From Rhizobiaceae bacterium (GTDB lineage Bacteria > Pseudomonadota > Alphaproteobacteria > Rhizobiales > Rhizobiaceae), in contig JABSRX010000074.1 in NCBI GenBank assembly GCA_013214695.1, positions 1 to 57,196 of the forward strand: 57,196 nt of DNA. Reading direction: 5' to 3'. Shown here piece after piece: positions 19,156 to 27,940 of the stretch (position 1 is its first letter; each line of letters opens with the position of its first letter). Made by a program: the position numbers and the translations under genes. The notes beneath the pieces were generated by a model. The model was not told where the DNA came from and did not search any database. It saw only the letters and a program-made list of their open reading frames with translations.

Positions 19156-20706
19156 TCAGGTGAAGGCGTCGGGCATGGAATCCTTTTTGTTGGCAACGTA
19201 AGCATCCAGCTCTTCGCGCTTGGCGGCATCCATCTCTGGAGCAACATGATCAGCAATCCATTTGCGCGCCGTTTCATTGGCCCGCTGTGGCGCCGTCTTG
19301 CTGCCCTCCACTTCCCATTGCTCAAAGGAATTGTTGTCGGCAACTGTCGACCGGAAAAATGCCGTTTGGAAGTTGGCCTGGGTATGGTCACAGCCGAGAT
19401 AGTGGCTGCCAGGCCCAACCTGACGGATCGCATCCATAGCTTGTCTATGTTCGGAGACATCGACTCCTTCTGCCATCTTTTGCTGCGCCGCCAACTGATC
19501 GCAGTCCATAACAAACTTGTCGTAGGAGCTGACCAGGCCGCCTTCGAGCCAACCTGCCGAATGTAGCGCAAAGTTCACCCCGCCCAACAGTGTTGGTGTC
19601 AGCGTTTGAGCGCTTTCATAGGCCGCCTGCGCGTCGGTGACTTTTGAACCGGTCAAGGAACCACCGGAACGGAAGGGCAGTCCGAATTTGCGGGCAAATT
19701 GAGCCGCACCGTACAATACCTGTGCCGGTTCTGGCGTGCCAAATGCCGGGGCACCAGACTGCATCGAAATGGATGTCGCAAATGTGCCCATAATAACCGG
19801 GGCGCCCGGACGGCAAAGCTGCGAAAAGGCAATCGCTGCCTGAGCTTCTGCCAGAACCTGTGTCAGTGTACCGGCGACCGTCACCGGCGACATGGCCCCA
19901 CCGACAATGAACGGCGAGATAATGGTCGCCTGCCCGGCCCGGGCATAGACCTTCAGCGCGCCGAGCATGGTGTCATCCATCACCATGGGAGAATTGATGT
20001 TGATCAGCGAGGTGACGACGCAGTTGTTGTCGACAAAATCCGCACCAAACAGGATTTTCGACATTTCAACCGTGTCTGCCGCCCGTTCAGGCGCGGTCAC
20101 GGAACCCATATAGGGCTTGTCGGACAGGGTCATGTGGGCGTGCACCATGTCCAAATGACGCTTGTTGACCGGCACATCCACTGGCTCACAAACAGTACCG
20201 CCGCTATGGTGCATGGCCGGTGCCATATAGGCCATTTTCACAAAATTCCGGAAATCCTCCATTGTCGCATACCGACGCTCGCCATCGAGGTCGCGGACAA
20301 AGGGTGGGCCGTAAACGGGAGCAAAAACGGTGTTGTTGCCGCCGATCACCACATTGCGTTCGGGATTGCGCGCATGTTGGGTGAATTCTGCCGGAGCGGT
20401 TTTCATCAACTCGCGGCACAGGCCCTTGGGGAAATGAACGCGTTCGCCTTGAACGTCGGCACCCGCAGCCTTGAGCATATCCAGCGCTTCTGCGTCGTCG
20501 CGGAACTCTATGCCAACTTCTTCCAACACGGTATCGGCGTTGGATTCGATGATCTCCATGGACTCGTCGTGGAGAATGTCGAAGGTCGCAATCTTGCGGC
20601 GGATATAGGGGAGTTGCTCGGAGACACCGCTGGTTCGTGCTGCGCGCCGTGCGGCTGCACCACCTCCACCACCGCGTCCGCGTCTAGCCGATCTTGCTTC
20701 ACTCAT
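19156..20706 (-). CDS. MttB-family corrinoid methyltransferase (non-pyrrolysine), paralogue 2
   Basis: A 516-residue paralogue of the protein at 4259. After a low-complexity Arg/Gly/Ala tail (residues 4-27, ARRGRGGGGGAAARRAAR) comes the family helix ESNADTVLEEVGIEF and a barrel with HHSGGTVCEPVDVPV and AGWLEGGLVSSYDKFVMDC, the latter shared with paralogue 1. No in-frame amber codon occurs. It is divergent from the corrinoid protein gene, its probable methyl acceptor. Its substrate is not known; divergence from paralogue 1 suggests a different methylated amine. GGGAAC precedes the ATG. Confidence 0.87.
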   Translation of the reverse strand: MSEARSARRGRGGGGGAAARRAARTSGVSEQLPYIRRKIATFDILHDESMEIIESNADTVLEEVGIEFRDDAEALDMLKAAGADVQGERVHFPKGLCRELMKTAPAEFTQHARNPERNVVIGGNNTVFAPVYGPPFVRDLDGERRYATMEDFRNFVKMAYMAPAMHHSGGTVCEPVDVPVNKRHLDMVHAHMTLSDKPYMGSVTAPERAADTVEMSKILFGADFVDNNCVVTSLININSPMVMDDTMLGALKVYARAGQATIISPFIVGGAMSPVTVAGTLTQVLAEAQAAIAFSQLCRPGAPVIMGTFATSISMQSGAPAFGTPEPAQVLYGAAQFARKFGLPFRSGGSLTGSKVTDAQAAYESAQTLTPTLLGGVNFALHSAGWLEGGLVSSYDKFVMDCDQLAAQQKMAEGVDVSEHRQAMDAIRQVGPGSHYLGCDHTQANFQTAFFRSTVADNNSFEQWEVEGSKTAPQRANETARKWIADHVAPEMDAAKREELDAYVANKKDSMPDAFT

Positions 20707-21017
20707 GGTTTTGTTCCCGCGTGTTGGGTTTCAGCATGGCGCAAATTGAACAGTCGCACCATGCAAAAATGAAATCGACGACACTATTCCCCCAACATCG
20801 GAGCCGACAACTTTCCCGAAGCGGCACCGACTGCCGCAATCACGACGGTCACTGCGGCAAATTAATCGAAAATTCTTCTTTGGTGCCATATTGCTGGATG
20901 ATATGACCTACACAGGTCGCAATCGTGTCCCGCAAAGTCGTTTTAGGAAGCGTTGAACTTTTTTGTCGAGACATAATCACATCAACACTTAGACGTATCG
21001 CCCAGGGTTTACTGTAC
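20707..21017. other. Divergent promoter region between mttB-2 and the corrinoid gene
   Basis: About 310 bases with no convincing gene. It must hold promoters for both directions. I see an AT-rich stretch near 20860-20900 but no copy of the ATATAAAG repeat found elsewhere and no cobalamin riboswitch box. An in-frame extension of the corrinoid gene to 20925 is open but reads unlike the family. Confidence 0.4.
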
Positions 21018-21719
21018 ATGTCTGACGAAGAAGAAATTATCCTCTCTGAACTGGCCACCGAAGAGCTTGTGCTGCAAATGCACGACGACCTCTATGACGG
21101 TCTGAAAGAAGAGATCGAAGAAGGTACTCAGATCCTGCTGGATCGCGGCTGGGAGCCCTACAAGGTTTTGACTGAAGCCCTCGTCGAGGGCATGCGGATC
21201 GTTGGCGAAGACTTCCGTGATGGCATCTTGTTCGTGCCGGAAGTGCTGCTGTCTGCCAACGCGATGAAGGGTGGCATGGCCATTCTGCGTCCGCTGCTGG
21301 CCGCCACCGGCGCCCCCAAGCAGGGCAAAATGGTGATCGGCACTGTGAAAGGCGACATTCACGACATCGGTAAGAACCTCGTCGGCATGATGATGGAAGG
21401 TGCTGGTTTTGATGTTGTCGATCTGGGCATCAACAATCCGGTCGAGAACTATCTCGACGCGATTGACGAGCACCAGCCAGATATCGTCGGCATGTCGGCC
21501 CTGCTGACAACCACCATGCCGTACATGAAAGTGGTCATCGACACGATGAAAGAAAAAGGCATCCGTGACGATTACACCGTACTCGTCGGCGGCGCGCCGC
21601 TGAACGACGAGTTTGGTGAAGCCATTGGCGCTGACGCCTACTGCCGTGACGCTGCGGTGGCGGTGGAAACAGCCAAGGACTTCATGGCGCGCAAGCACAA
21701 TCAGCGCGCCAACGCCTGA
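21018..21719 (+). CDS. Stand-alone corrinoid (cobalamin-binding) protein
   Basis: A 233-residue MtaC/MttC-type corrinoid protein. A four-helix cap (about residues 20-95) precedes a Rossmann-like B12 domain with GDIHDIGKN (residues 112-120; His115 is the lower cobalt ligand) and VGGAPLND near residue 196-203. The N-terminus is notably acidic (SDEEEIILSELATEE). It would carry the methyl group between the two MttB proteins and the pterin and homocysteine methyltransferases, and matches the MetH B12 module. The ATG at 21018 begins where family similarity begins; earlier in-frame starts add 31 unrelated residues. A terminator with a UUCG loop follows. Confidence 0.92.
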   Translation: MSDEEEIILSELATEELVLQMHDDLYDGLKEEIEEGTQILLDRGWEPYKVLTEALVEGMRIVGEDFRDGILFVPEVLLSANAMKGGMAILRPLLAATGAPKQGKMVIGTVKGDIHDIGKNLVGMMMEGAGFDVVDLGINNPVENYLDAIDEHQPDIVGMSALLTTTMPYMKVVIDTMKEKGIRDDYTVLVGGAPLNDEFGEAIGADAYCRDAAVAVETAKDFMARKHNQRANA

Positions 21720-21748
21720 CGCCTAACTTAATGGCTCTGCAATTGATT

Positions 21749-21772
21749 AAGGCGTCTTCGGACGCCTTTTTT
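21749..21772 (+). terminator. Rho-independent terminator with UUCG loop
   Basis: An 8-base-pair stem AAGGCGTC/GACGCCTT closed by TTCG and followed by a T run, 30 bases after the corrinoid gene. It uncouples the corrinoid gene from DUF1638 downstream, at least partly. Confidence 0.9.
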
Positions 21773-21796
21773 GTTTTCAGAATAGAGTGTTAGACT

Positions 21797-22417
21797 ATGA
21801 GTATGACTCAAGATGACAGTGCCAATCCCAAGCCGGTCCGGGTCATCGGATGCGGCATGATCGCCCGGGAAATCCTGGCGATTTCCGAGCAATTGGGGTT
21901 TGAGCACATCGATCTGAAATGCCTGCCTGCCATGTGGCATCACTATCCCGATAAGATCGCACCGGGTGTCGACGAGGCCATCACCAAAGCCAAAGACGAG
22001 GGATTCGAGCACATCTTCGTCGCTTATGCCGATTGTGGAACGGGTGGGCATTTGGACGCCGTCTGCGAAAAGCATGGTGTGGAACGCATCGCAGGCCCCC
22101 ATTGCTTTTCCTTCTACATGGGCAATCAGGATTTCGAGGATCAGGGCGATGAGCTGCTGACCAGCTTCTTTATGACCGACTTCCTGGCCCGTCATTTCGA
22201 AACATTTCTGGTCAAACCGCTGGGTCTCGACCGTCATCCGGAACTGCGCGACATGTACTTCGCCCACTACACCCGTATGTTGTACATTGCCCAGACCGAC
22301 GATGAGGTGCTGACCCAAAACGCCATAAAAGCGGCCGAGTTCCTTGGCTTGGAATATGAAAAACGGTTGACCGGCTATGGCGATCTGTCCAGCAGCCTGG
22401 CGGCGCTGCAGAACTAG
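21797..22417 (+). CDS. DUF1638 protein
   Basis: A 206-residue protein of the DUF1638 family: VIGCGMIAREI at the start, a conserved YADCGTGG segment (about residues 76-83), GPHCFSFYMG and a C-terminal helical part ending near GYGDLSSSL. The conserved Cys residues (in GCGM, ADCG and PHCF) could bind a metal or thiol. No activity is known to me. Members recur beside corrinoid methyltransferase genes, and this one lies 77 bases after the corrinoid gene, so a role in corrinoid or methyl transfer is likely but undefined. Confidence 0.82.
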   Translation: MSMTQDDSANPKPVRVIGCGMIAREILAISEQLGFEHIDLKCLPAMWHHYPDKIAPGVDEAITKAKDEGFEHIFVAYADCGTGGHLDAVCEKHGVERIAGPHCFSFYMGNQDFEDQGDELLTSFFMTDFLARHFETFLVKPLGLDRHPELRDMYFAHYTRMLYIAQTDDEVLTQNAIKAAEFLGLEYEKRLTGYGDLSSSLAALQN

Positions 22418-22462
22418 GTTCGATTTGGTATTCCACGGTTGGGTAGAGGAGGACGACACGGC

Positions 22463-24058
22463 ATGACCGGGTTTGACTATATCGTTGTCGGTGGTGGATC
22501 CGGGGGCTGCGCCTTGGCGGGGCGCCTCAGCGAGGATCCAAAAATCCGCGTGTGTCTGATTGAAGCCGGTGGCACTGGCACCAGTCCCATTATCCGCACA
22601 CCGTCTGGTGTCGCATCGGTTCTGCCAACCCCGCTGTTCAACTGGGCCTACAAAACCACACCGCAGGACGGATTGAATGGGCGTCGGGGCTATCAACCCC
22701 GTGGTCGAGCCCTTGGCGGTTCCAGCGCCATCAATGCAATGCTCTATATCCGCGGCCACCAGCGCGACTACGACGAGTGGCGAGAGCTCGGCAATCCAGG
22801 CTGGGGTTGGGATGATGTCTTGCCCTATTTCAAGCGGGCGGAAGGCAACATCCGGGGCGAAGACGAACTGCATGGCGCTGATGGGCCGCTTAGCGTCAGC
22901 GATCAGGTCAGCCCTCACGCCATTACCGACGCCTTTTTGGAATCGGCCCGTCAAAATCAGGTGCCGATCAACACCGACTTCAACGGCCCACGCCAGGAAG
23001 GGATTGGCAAATATCAGGTCACGCAGAAGAATGGCGAACGCTGCAGCGCTGCAGCGGCCTACATCCTTCCCCATCTCAACCGACCCAATCTGACGGTATT
23101 GACCAAAACCCGTGCTTCCCGAATCAACTTCGAAGACGGTCGCGCCGTAAGCGTTTCGACATTCGGCAAAGGTGGCAACAAGACACTCATCGCGCGCCGC
23201 GAGATCATTTTGTGCGGCGGTACGTTCAACACGCCGCAATTGTTGATGTTGTCCGGCGTTGGTCCCGCCGCTCATCTGAAGTCGATGGGCATTGAGGTGA
23301 TTGCCGATCGCCCGGAAGTCGGTGAGAATCTGCAGGATCACATTGATTATGTTACAGCCTACAAGTCCGGACTGAAGGATACGTTTGGCCTTTCCCTTCC
23401 TGGATTGGTGGATCTCACCAAAGCCATTTTTGAATGGCGCAGGCAGGGCACTGGCAAGTTGACGTCGCCAATGGCCGAAGCCGGCGGGTTTGTGCGCTCC
23501 TCCCCCGAATTGGAGCGCCCGGACCTGCAATACCACTTTGTGGTTGGCGCATTGGACGATCACCTGCGCAAGATACATTTCGGACACGGCTTCTCCTGCC
23601 ACGTCTGCGTGCTGCGCCCCAAAAGCCGGGGGCACGTCCAACTCAATTCCGCCAAACCAAGCGATAGCCCCAAGATCGACATGGGATTTTTCAGCGAACG
23701 GGAAGACCTGGATCTGATGATCAAGGGATTTCGCATGATGCGTCAGTTACTCGAGGCCCCTGCCCTGAAACCCTGGCGCAAGAAGGAACTCTATACGGCC
23801 GGACTGTCCAGCGATGCGGAACTGGAACAGGTTATCCGCAACCGCGCCGACACGGTTTATCACCCGGTGGGCACCTGTCGCATGGGAGGCGATGATGCAT
23901 CCGTCGTCGATCCTGAATTGCGGGTCCGAGGAGTTCAGGGACTGCGCATCGCGGACGGGTCCATCATGCCCAGAATCATTGGCGGAAACACGAATGCACC
24001 GATCATCATGATCGGCGAGAAATGCGCTGACCTGTTGCGATCTTCCTCGGCCGCATAA
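22463..24058 (+). CDS. GMC oxidoreductase, choline dehydrogenase (BetA)-like
   Basis: A 531-residue FAD enzyme of the GMC family. It opens with YIVVGGGSGGCALAGRLSE (FAD-binding Rossmann motif), has GGSSAINAMLYIRGH (GMC signature 1), GGTFNTPQLLMLSG (signature 2) and ends with YHPVGTCRMG and GNTNAPIIMIGEK, holding the catalytic His and Asn. Choline oxidation to betaine aldehyde would suit the surroundings, but many GMC paralogues oxidise other alcohols and no betaine aldehyde dehydrogenase is nearby. The ATG at 22463 follows GAGGAGG by 10 bases. Confidence 0.85.
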   Translation: MTGFDYIVVGGGSGGCALAGRLSEDPKIRVCLIEAGGTGTSPIIRTPSGVASVLPTPLFNWAYKTTPQDGLNGRRGYQPRGRALGGSSAINAMLYIRGHQRDYDEWRELGNPGWGWDDVLPYFKRAEGNIRGEDELHGADGPLSVSDQVSPHAITDAFLESARQNQVPINTDFNGPRQEGIGKYQVTQKNGERCSAAAAYILPHLNRPNLTVLTKTRASRINFEDGRAVSVSTFGKGGNKTLIARREIILCGGTFNTPQLLMLSGVGPAAHLKSMGIEVIADRPEVGENLQDHIDYVTAYKSGLKDTFGLSLPGLVDLTKAIFEWRRQGTGKLTSPMAEAGGFVRSSPELERPDLQYHFVVGALDDHLRKIHFGHGFSCHVCVLRPKSRGHVQLNSAKPSDSPKIDMGFFSEREDLDLMIKGFRMMRQLLEAPALKPWRKKELYTAGLSSDAELEQVIRNRADTVYHPVGTCRMGGDDASVVDPELRVRGVQGLRIADGSIMPRIIGGNTNAPIIMIGEKCADLLRSSSAA

Positions 24059-24170
24059 TAGGATAATTGGGTCGCAGGAGTCGTATTTGAATGTGTCACC
24101 CGTCGCCTCTACATAAGGATCGACGGAGACATTGGCGCATTTTGGCCACCGAAATCACGTGAGGCACCGC

Positions 24171-24473
24171 ATGGCACAGTTACAAATCGTCTATTGGCGC
24201 GATATCCCCGCCCAGGTCATGGTCAAGGCCGGACGTCGCAATCAGGCTAAGCGCGAGCTGTCTCTGCGGTTCACCGAAGCGATCGACATGGCTGCAATGC
24301 GCACCGGTGCCGCCGAAACAGATGACTATCTGGCAGAATGGCGCCGCGGTGATCCGGTCCAGGTCGGCGATGATCTGGAAGCGGAAGCGCAGACCGCCAT
24401 GGATGCAATTGAAAAGGAATACGACAAGGACCGTTTGGTGGCCTTGGTCAAGAATGGAGGCCGTGAGGCATGA
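24171..24473 (+). CDS. 'Virulence factor' domain small protein
   Basis: A 100-residue protein beginning MAQLQIVYWRDIPAQV and continuing with a basic segment (GRRNQAKREL) and an acidic C-terminal helix. It matches the short protein family labelled 'virulence factor' (PF13769) from memory; the label has no functional support. Its stop overlaps the start of the MetF-like gene (ATGA), so the two are coupled, and the pair sits between the corrinoid and pterin methyltransferase genes. An accessory or folate-related role is inferred from position only. Confidence 0.7.
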   Translation: MAQLQIVYWRDIPAQVMVKAGRRNQAKRELSLRFTEAIDMAAMRTGAAETDDYLAEWRRGDPVQVGDDLEAEAQTAMDAIEKEYDKDRLVALVKNGGREA

Positions 24474-25336
24474 GCAATTCCCATATCGGAGCCTCAATCG
24501 AGGTTAGCGCCAAGCACGTTCACGACGGCAAATTGCACGCCGAACAATTGCCCAAGGGCACCCGCGTCTACATCACTGATGTTGGTGTCGACCCGGTGGC
24601 GGACCTGATTTCCGCTGCGCGCAAGGTCACCGACATGGGGTACCAGTCGGTACCGCACATTCCGGCCCGCCGTATCGAAAGCACCGACGCCTTGGAGTCC
24701 CGTCTTGCGGGAATGGTCAATGAAGGCGGTGTTCAGGACATTTTGATCATCGCTGGCGAAGCAGACGAACAGATGGGGCCGTTTTCAGAAACGCTTGCCG
24801 TACTGCAAACGGGTCTTGTCGACAAGCTCGGCATCAAGCATGTGGCCGTTGGCGGCCACCCGGAGGGCAATGTTGCCTATTCCGGACGTGATGTGATGGA
24901 AGTGCTGCGTGACAAGATTGCCTTTGGCGCGGAAAGCGATGCTGAATTCCGCATCGCCACGCAGTTTGGTTTTGATGGACCGAAATTCGTCGAATGGGCC
25001 AAAGCGGTTAAGGCCGCCGGTATCGAGGCGCCGATTCACCTCGGCGTCGCAGGGCCAGCCAAGATCACCACGCTGATCAAATACGCGGCCATGTGCGGTG
25101 TTGGCAACTCCCTGAATTTCTTTAAAAAACGCACCAGCGCAATCGCTCAGTTGGCCACCAAACACTCGCCCGAAGATGTTGTTGGTCCAATCGAAGCCGC
25201 ATGGGCTGACGGAAGCAGCAACATTGTGCAGTTGCACGTTTTCCCGTTTGGTGGCCTGCAGGCATCTGCCGACTGGTTGACCGAGCGCGGAAGCTTCCAG
25301 TTCGACGCACAGGGCGCGTCGGTCGCTATGGCCTAG
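24470..25336 (+). CDS. Methylenetetrahydrofolate reductase-like protein
   Basis: A 288-residue protein with the MetF-type barrel: VYITDVGVDPVADLISAARKV, the folate/FAD-contact region IPARRI, LIIAGEADEQMGPF, VAVGGHPEGN and ATQFGFDGPKF. It is clearly homologous to MetF but diverged, and a canonical MetF is encoded 450 bases further on. The reverse reaction (methyl-THF to methylene-THF, for oxidising methyl groups gained from betaine) is a reasonable guess for a dedicated second copy. Coupled by ATGA overlap to the preceding small gene. Confidence 0.82.
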   Translation: MSNSHIGASIEVSAKHVHDGKLHAEQLPKGTRVYITDVGVDPVADLISAARKVTDMGYQSVPHIPARRIESTDALESRLAGMVNEGGVQDILIIAGEADEQMGPFSETLAVLQTGLVDKLGIKHVAVGGHPEGNVAYSGRDVMEVLRDKIAFGAESDAEFRIATQFGFDGPKFVEWAKAVKAAGIEAPIHLGVAGPAKITTLIKYAAMCGVGNSLNFFKKRTSAIAQLATKHSPEDVVGPIEAAWADGSSNIVQLHVFPFGGLQASADWLTERGSFQFDAQGASVAMA

Positions 25337-25344
25337 ATCCTTGG

Positions 25345-25377
25345 CTGGGGCATGGCGCTGGTCATGCCATCCCCCAG
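25345..25377 (+). terminator. Imperfect hairpin after the MetF-like gene
   Basis: CTGGGGCATG pairs with CATGCC-AT-CCCCCAG across an 8-base loop, with a small bulge, 8 bases after the stop codon. No T run follows, so it is a probable but not certain terminator. Confidence 0.5.
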
Positions 25378-25504
25378 ACTTAGGCCTGGATTTACGCGCA
25401 ACTGACGTATGGTCAGATTTCGCAGTGCGAAGCTAAACATTCCCTAACATCGCTCACTGAGATTGCCCTTGGTCGGGCCGGGTACGCCCGACTGGGGGAA
25501 TGCC

Positions 25505-25768
25505 ATGCAGCGACTTGCCGAAAACAGGTTTACGCGCCGACAATTCCTGTTCGGCCGCCAGATGTTGGACGATTGCGCCGGCGCGACACCGATTGAATAC
25601 GGCATTCTCGCCGCAGGCATCGGTATCGCCGGTTATTCGATCCTGCACTATGTTGGGCAGGACACGAAGGTGCTTTTCAAATGCATCGGTGATGCCGTTG
25701 CTCTCAAGTCGTCGGAAGGCAAATGCACCGAGACCGGTGGCGCCATGGCGGGTGCCAACGACACCTGA
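25505..25768 (+). CDS. Flp-type IVb pilin-like protein
   Basis: An 87-residue protein with the prepilin motif G|ATPIEYG (residues about 25-32) followed by a hydrophobic helix ILAAGIGIAGYSIL, as in Flp/Fap pilins; cleavage would fall after the Gly. The C-terminal part carries two Cys (KCIG, GKCTE). GGGGAA precedes the ATG at 25505. No prepilin peptidase or tad assembly gene is nearby, so it is an orphan and may be assembled by machinery elsewhere. Lies between the two MetF-type genes, in a gap without other genes. Confidence 0.72.
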   Translation: MQRLAENRFTRRQFLFGRQMLDDCAGATPIEYGILAAGIGIAGYSILHYVGQDTKVLFKCIGDAVALKSSEGKCTETGGAMAGANDT

Positions 25769-25790
25769 TCTCCCGCGCGATCAGACCTTC

Positions 25791-26684
25791 CTAACCAACC
25801 AGAGCCGGACGGAACGCTTCGAGGTCCTGGTCGAACTCGCCCTGGAATGCCCGGATCGCATCGGCTGTCAGATCAACACGGTTGAGGGTGTAAATGTGGA
25901 GCGACGAGACCCCGTTTTGGGCAAGATCGCGCACCTGTTCTTCAATCAACCGACGTGAAACGGCCGATTGCGCCGCCTTGTCGTCTCCGGCTTCCGCAAA
26001 AAGCGTATGAAAGTGCTCTGGAATACGGGCACCGCATTTTTGGGAAAAGATCTTGATGCGTTCAAAGCTCGCGATGGGGATCACGCCCGGCACGATCTCG
26101 CGGCGAAAACCCTGTTTCTCGGCTGCGTCGCGGAAGCGATAAAAGTCCTCGTTGTCAAAGAAATACTGGGTGATCGTACGATCTGCGCCAGCATCCTGCT
26201 TGGTGATCAGGTTGCGCATATCAGCTTCTGGCGAGGCCGCCAGCGGATGAACTTCGGGATATGAGGCCACTGAAATATCAAACGGATACAGCTGCTTAAG
26301 CGCAGAAATCGCTTCCGCCACGCTCGCAAACCCGGCTAGATCGTCGCTTGTGTCGCCACCTGCATCACCGCGCAACACCACCAGGCGCTGAATGCCCTGT
26401 TCCCAAAGATCTTCGGCGAACTTGATCAGTTCCTCACGCGAAAAATGGCACAGGGCGATGTGGGCTGCCGTTGGTATCTCATTGAGACCCTGCAGGCGCA
26501 CCGACCAATTAAAGCTTCCGTCGGTTTCAGAGCCGCCAGCGCCAAAAGTCACCGTCTGGTAGGCCGGAGCAAAACGCCGCAACGCGTGTGCCCCGGTCAT
26601 CAAGGACCGTTCTGCCGACAAGCCTTTCGGCGGAAAATATTCCAAACTCACAACAGGTTGGCCGATGATTTTTGCTGAAGACAT
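25791..26684 (-). CDS. metF: Methylenetetrahydrofolate reductase
   Basis: A 297-residue MetF. SLEYFPPKG near the start supplies the catalytic Glu of the family; VTFGAGGS, TAAHIALCHFSR, RLVVLRGDAGGD, SVASYPEVHP and ITQYFFDNEDFYRF follow in the canonical order. It reduces 5,10-methylene-THF (from GcvT and the dimethylglycine dehydrogenases) to 5-methyl-THF, the donor for methionine synthesis. It is divergent from the pterin methyltransferase gene and shares the ATATAAAG inverted repeat between them. Confidence 0.94.
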   Translation of the reverse strand: MSSAKIIGQPVVSLEYFPPKGLSAERSLMTGAHALRRFAPAYQTVTFGAGGSETDGSFNWSVRLQGLNEIPTAAHIALCHFSREELIKFAEDLWEQGIQRLVVLRGDAGGDTSDDLAGFASVAEAISALKQLYPFDISVASYPEVHPLAASPEADMRNLITKQDAGADRTITQYFFDNEDFYRFRDAAEKQGFRREIVPGVIPIASFERIKIFSQKCGARIPEHFHTLFAEAGDDKAAQSAVSRRLIEEQVRDLAQNGVSSLHIYTLNRVDLTADAIRAFQGEFDQDLEAFRPALVG

Positions 26685-26798
26685 GGGACTTTCCTCTGTT
26701 CAAAAACGGGGATTAAGGGAGCACAAAGGCCAAATTCATTTACGACATTTTGTGTCGCAATATGAAAGTACATCAAATTTTTCACATATGCAAGCTTG

Positions 26799-26818
26799 AT
26801 ATAAAGATTTCTTTATGT
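26799..26818. promoter_or_regulatory. Inverted repeat ATATAAAGA-N2-TCTTTATGT
   Basis: An 8-of-9 inverted repeat in the 280-base divergent region between metF and the pterin methyltransferase gene. Its half-site matches the perfect repeat at 17156-17185 in front of the homocysteine methyltransferase. A shared SAM-cycle regulator, such as an ArsR-family SahR, is the leading guess. Confidence 0.5.
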
Positions 26819-26964
26819 TTATTCCCAGTCAGGCGCTATCGACGTCTAAATCTGAGCGGTTTGGTGTCGCATTTGGCACTGCCTCAAGCTCGAAAAGACG
26901 ATGATAGTTGCCCCAACACAGGCCTTGCGAAAAACCGACTGGCCTATCAATTGGAGAAAGTGAC

Positions 26965-27930
26965 GTGACACGTACAATTGTTGCATCCCAGAGCAAGGAA
27001 GTCGTCATCGGCTTCGACCAGAAATTCTGCGTGATTGGTGAGCGTATCAATCCAACCGGCCGCAAGAAGCTTGCTGCCGAAATGCAGGAAGGCAATTTCG
27101 ACACCGTTCGGGCCGACGCCCTGGCACAGGTTGCCGCTGGCGCAACCATGCTTGACGTCAATGCGGGCGTTACTTCAGTCGACCCGAATGCCACCGAGCC
27201 TGGTTTGTTGGTTCAAACCCTCGAGATCGTTCAGGAACTGGTCGACGTTCCCCTGTCCATCGACTCTTCCGTGACCGCTGCGATCGAAGCCGGTCTGAAG
27301 GTCGCCAAGGGACGTCCCCTGGTCAACTCCGTTACCGGTGAGGCAGAAAAGCTGGAAGCGATCCTGCCGCTGGTGAAAAAATACGACGTGCCGGTGGTTG
27401 CGATTTCCAACGATGAGACCGGCATTTCGGAAGATCCAGACGTGCGCTTTGCTGTCGCAAAGAAGATCGTTGAACACGCTGCCGATTATGGCATTCCGGC
27501 CCACGACATCGTGGTCGACCCGCTGGTGATGCCCGTTGGTGCGATGGGAACGGCCGGCAAACAGGTTTTCGCCCTGGTGCGTCGCCTGCGCGAGGAACTG
27601 GGCGTCAACACCACCTGCGGTCTGTCCAACATCTCATTTGGCTTGCCACATCGCCATGGGGTCAACGCTGCATTTATCCCCATGTGCATCGCATCCGGTA
27701 TGACCAGCGCCATCATGAACCCCTGCCGTCCGCAGGAAATGGAAATGGTGCATGCCGCCAACGTTCTCGCCGGCGTCGATGCCGACTGCATGGAGTGGAT
27801 CCGCACCTACAAGGACCATGTCGCAGCGCAGGGCACTTTCCCGGCCACCATGGCAGGAAACCAGGGTGGCACGCCGAAACCCGCTGGCGCCGGTCGCCGT
27901 CGCGGCGGACGCGCAGCCAGAGCCGGATAA
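26965..27930 (+). CDS. Pterin-binding methyltransferase (methyl-THF:corrinoid type), Arg/Gly tail
   Basis: A 321-residue protein of the dihydropteroate synthase-like barrel used by MetH, MtrH/AcsE and MtgA: GERINPTGRKK (residues 25-35), MLDVNAG, SIDSS, LVNSVTGE, VVAISNDETG, DPLVMPVG and GLSNISFGLPHRHGVN. It exchanges methyl groups between THF and the corrinoid protein; direction depends on whether betaine methyl is being stored or methionine made. The GTG at 26965 is chosen for GGAG 8 bases upstream. The last 23 residues are Pro/Gly/Arg-rich (AGAGRRRGGRAARAG) and lie beyond the barrel. Confidence 0.9.
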   Translation: MTRTIVASQSKEVVIGFDQKFCVIGERINPTGRKKLAAEMQEGNFDTVRADALAQVAAGATMLDVNAGVTSVDPNATEPGLLVQTLEIVQELVDVPLSIDSSVTAAIEAGLKVAKGRPLVNSVTGEAEKLEAILPLVKKYDVPVVAISNDETGISEDPDVRFAVAKKIVEHAADYGIPAHDIVVDPLVMPVGAMGTAGKQVFALVRRLREELGVNTTCGLSNISFGLPHRHGVNAAFIPMCIASGMTSAIMNPCRPQEMEMVHAANVLAGVDADCMEWIRTYKDHVAAQGTFPATMAGNQGGTPKPAGAGRRRGGRAARAG

Positions 27931-27940
27931 GCCGTGCAAG

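Noticed and set aside
20707-21017. Cobalamin riboswitch upstream of the corrinoid gene
   Set aside because: I looked for the B12 box and conserved core on both strands and saw none.
21728-23641. A 637-codon open frame on the minus strand across DUF1638 and the GMC oxidoreductase
   Set aside because: It is antisense to two clearly conserved proteins; its translation is low-complexity His/Gln/Arg-rich and matches no family. It is a codon-bias shadow.
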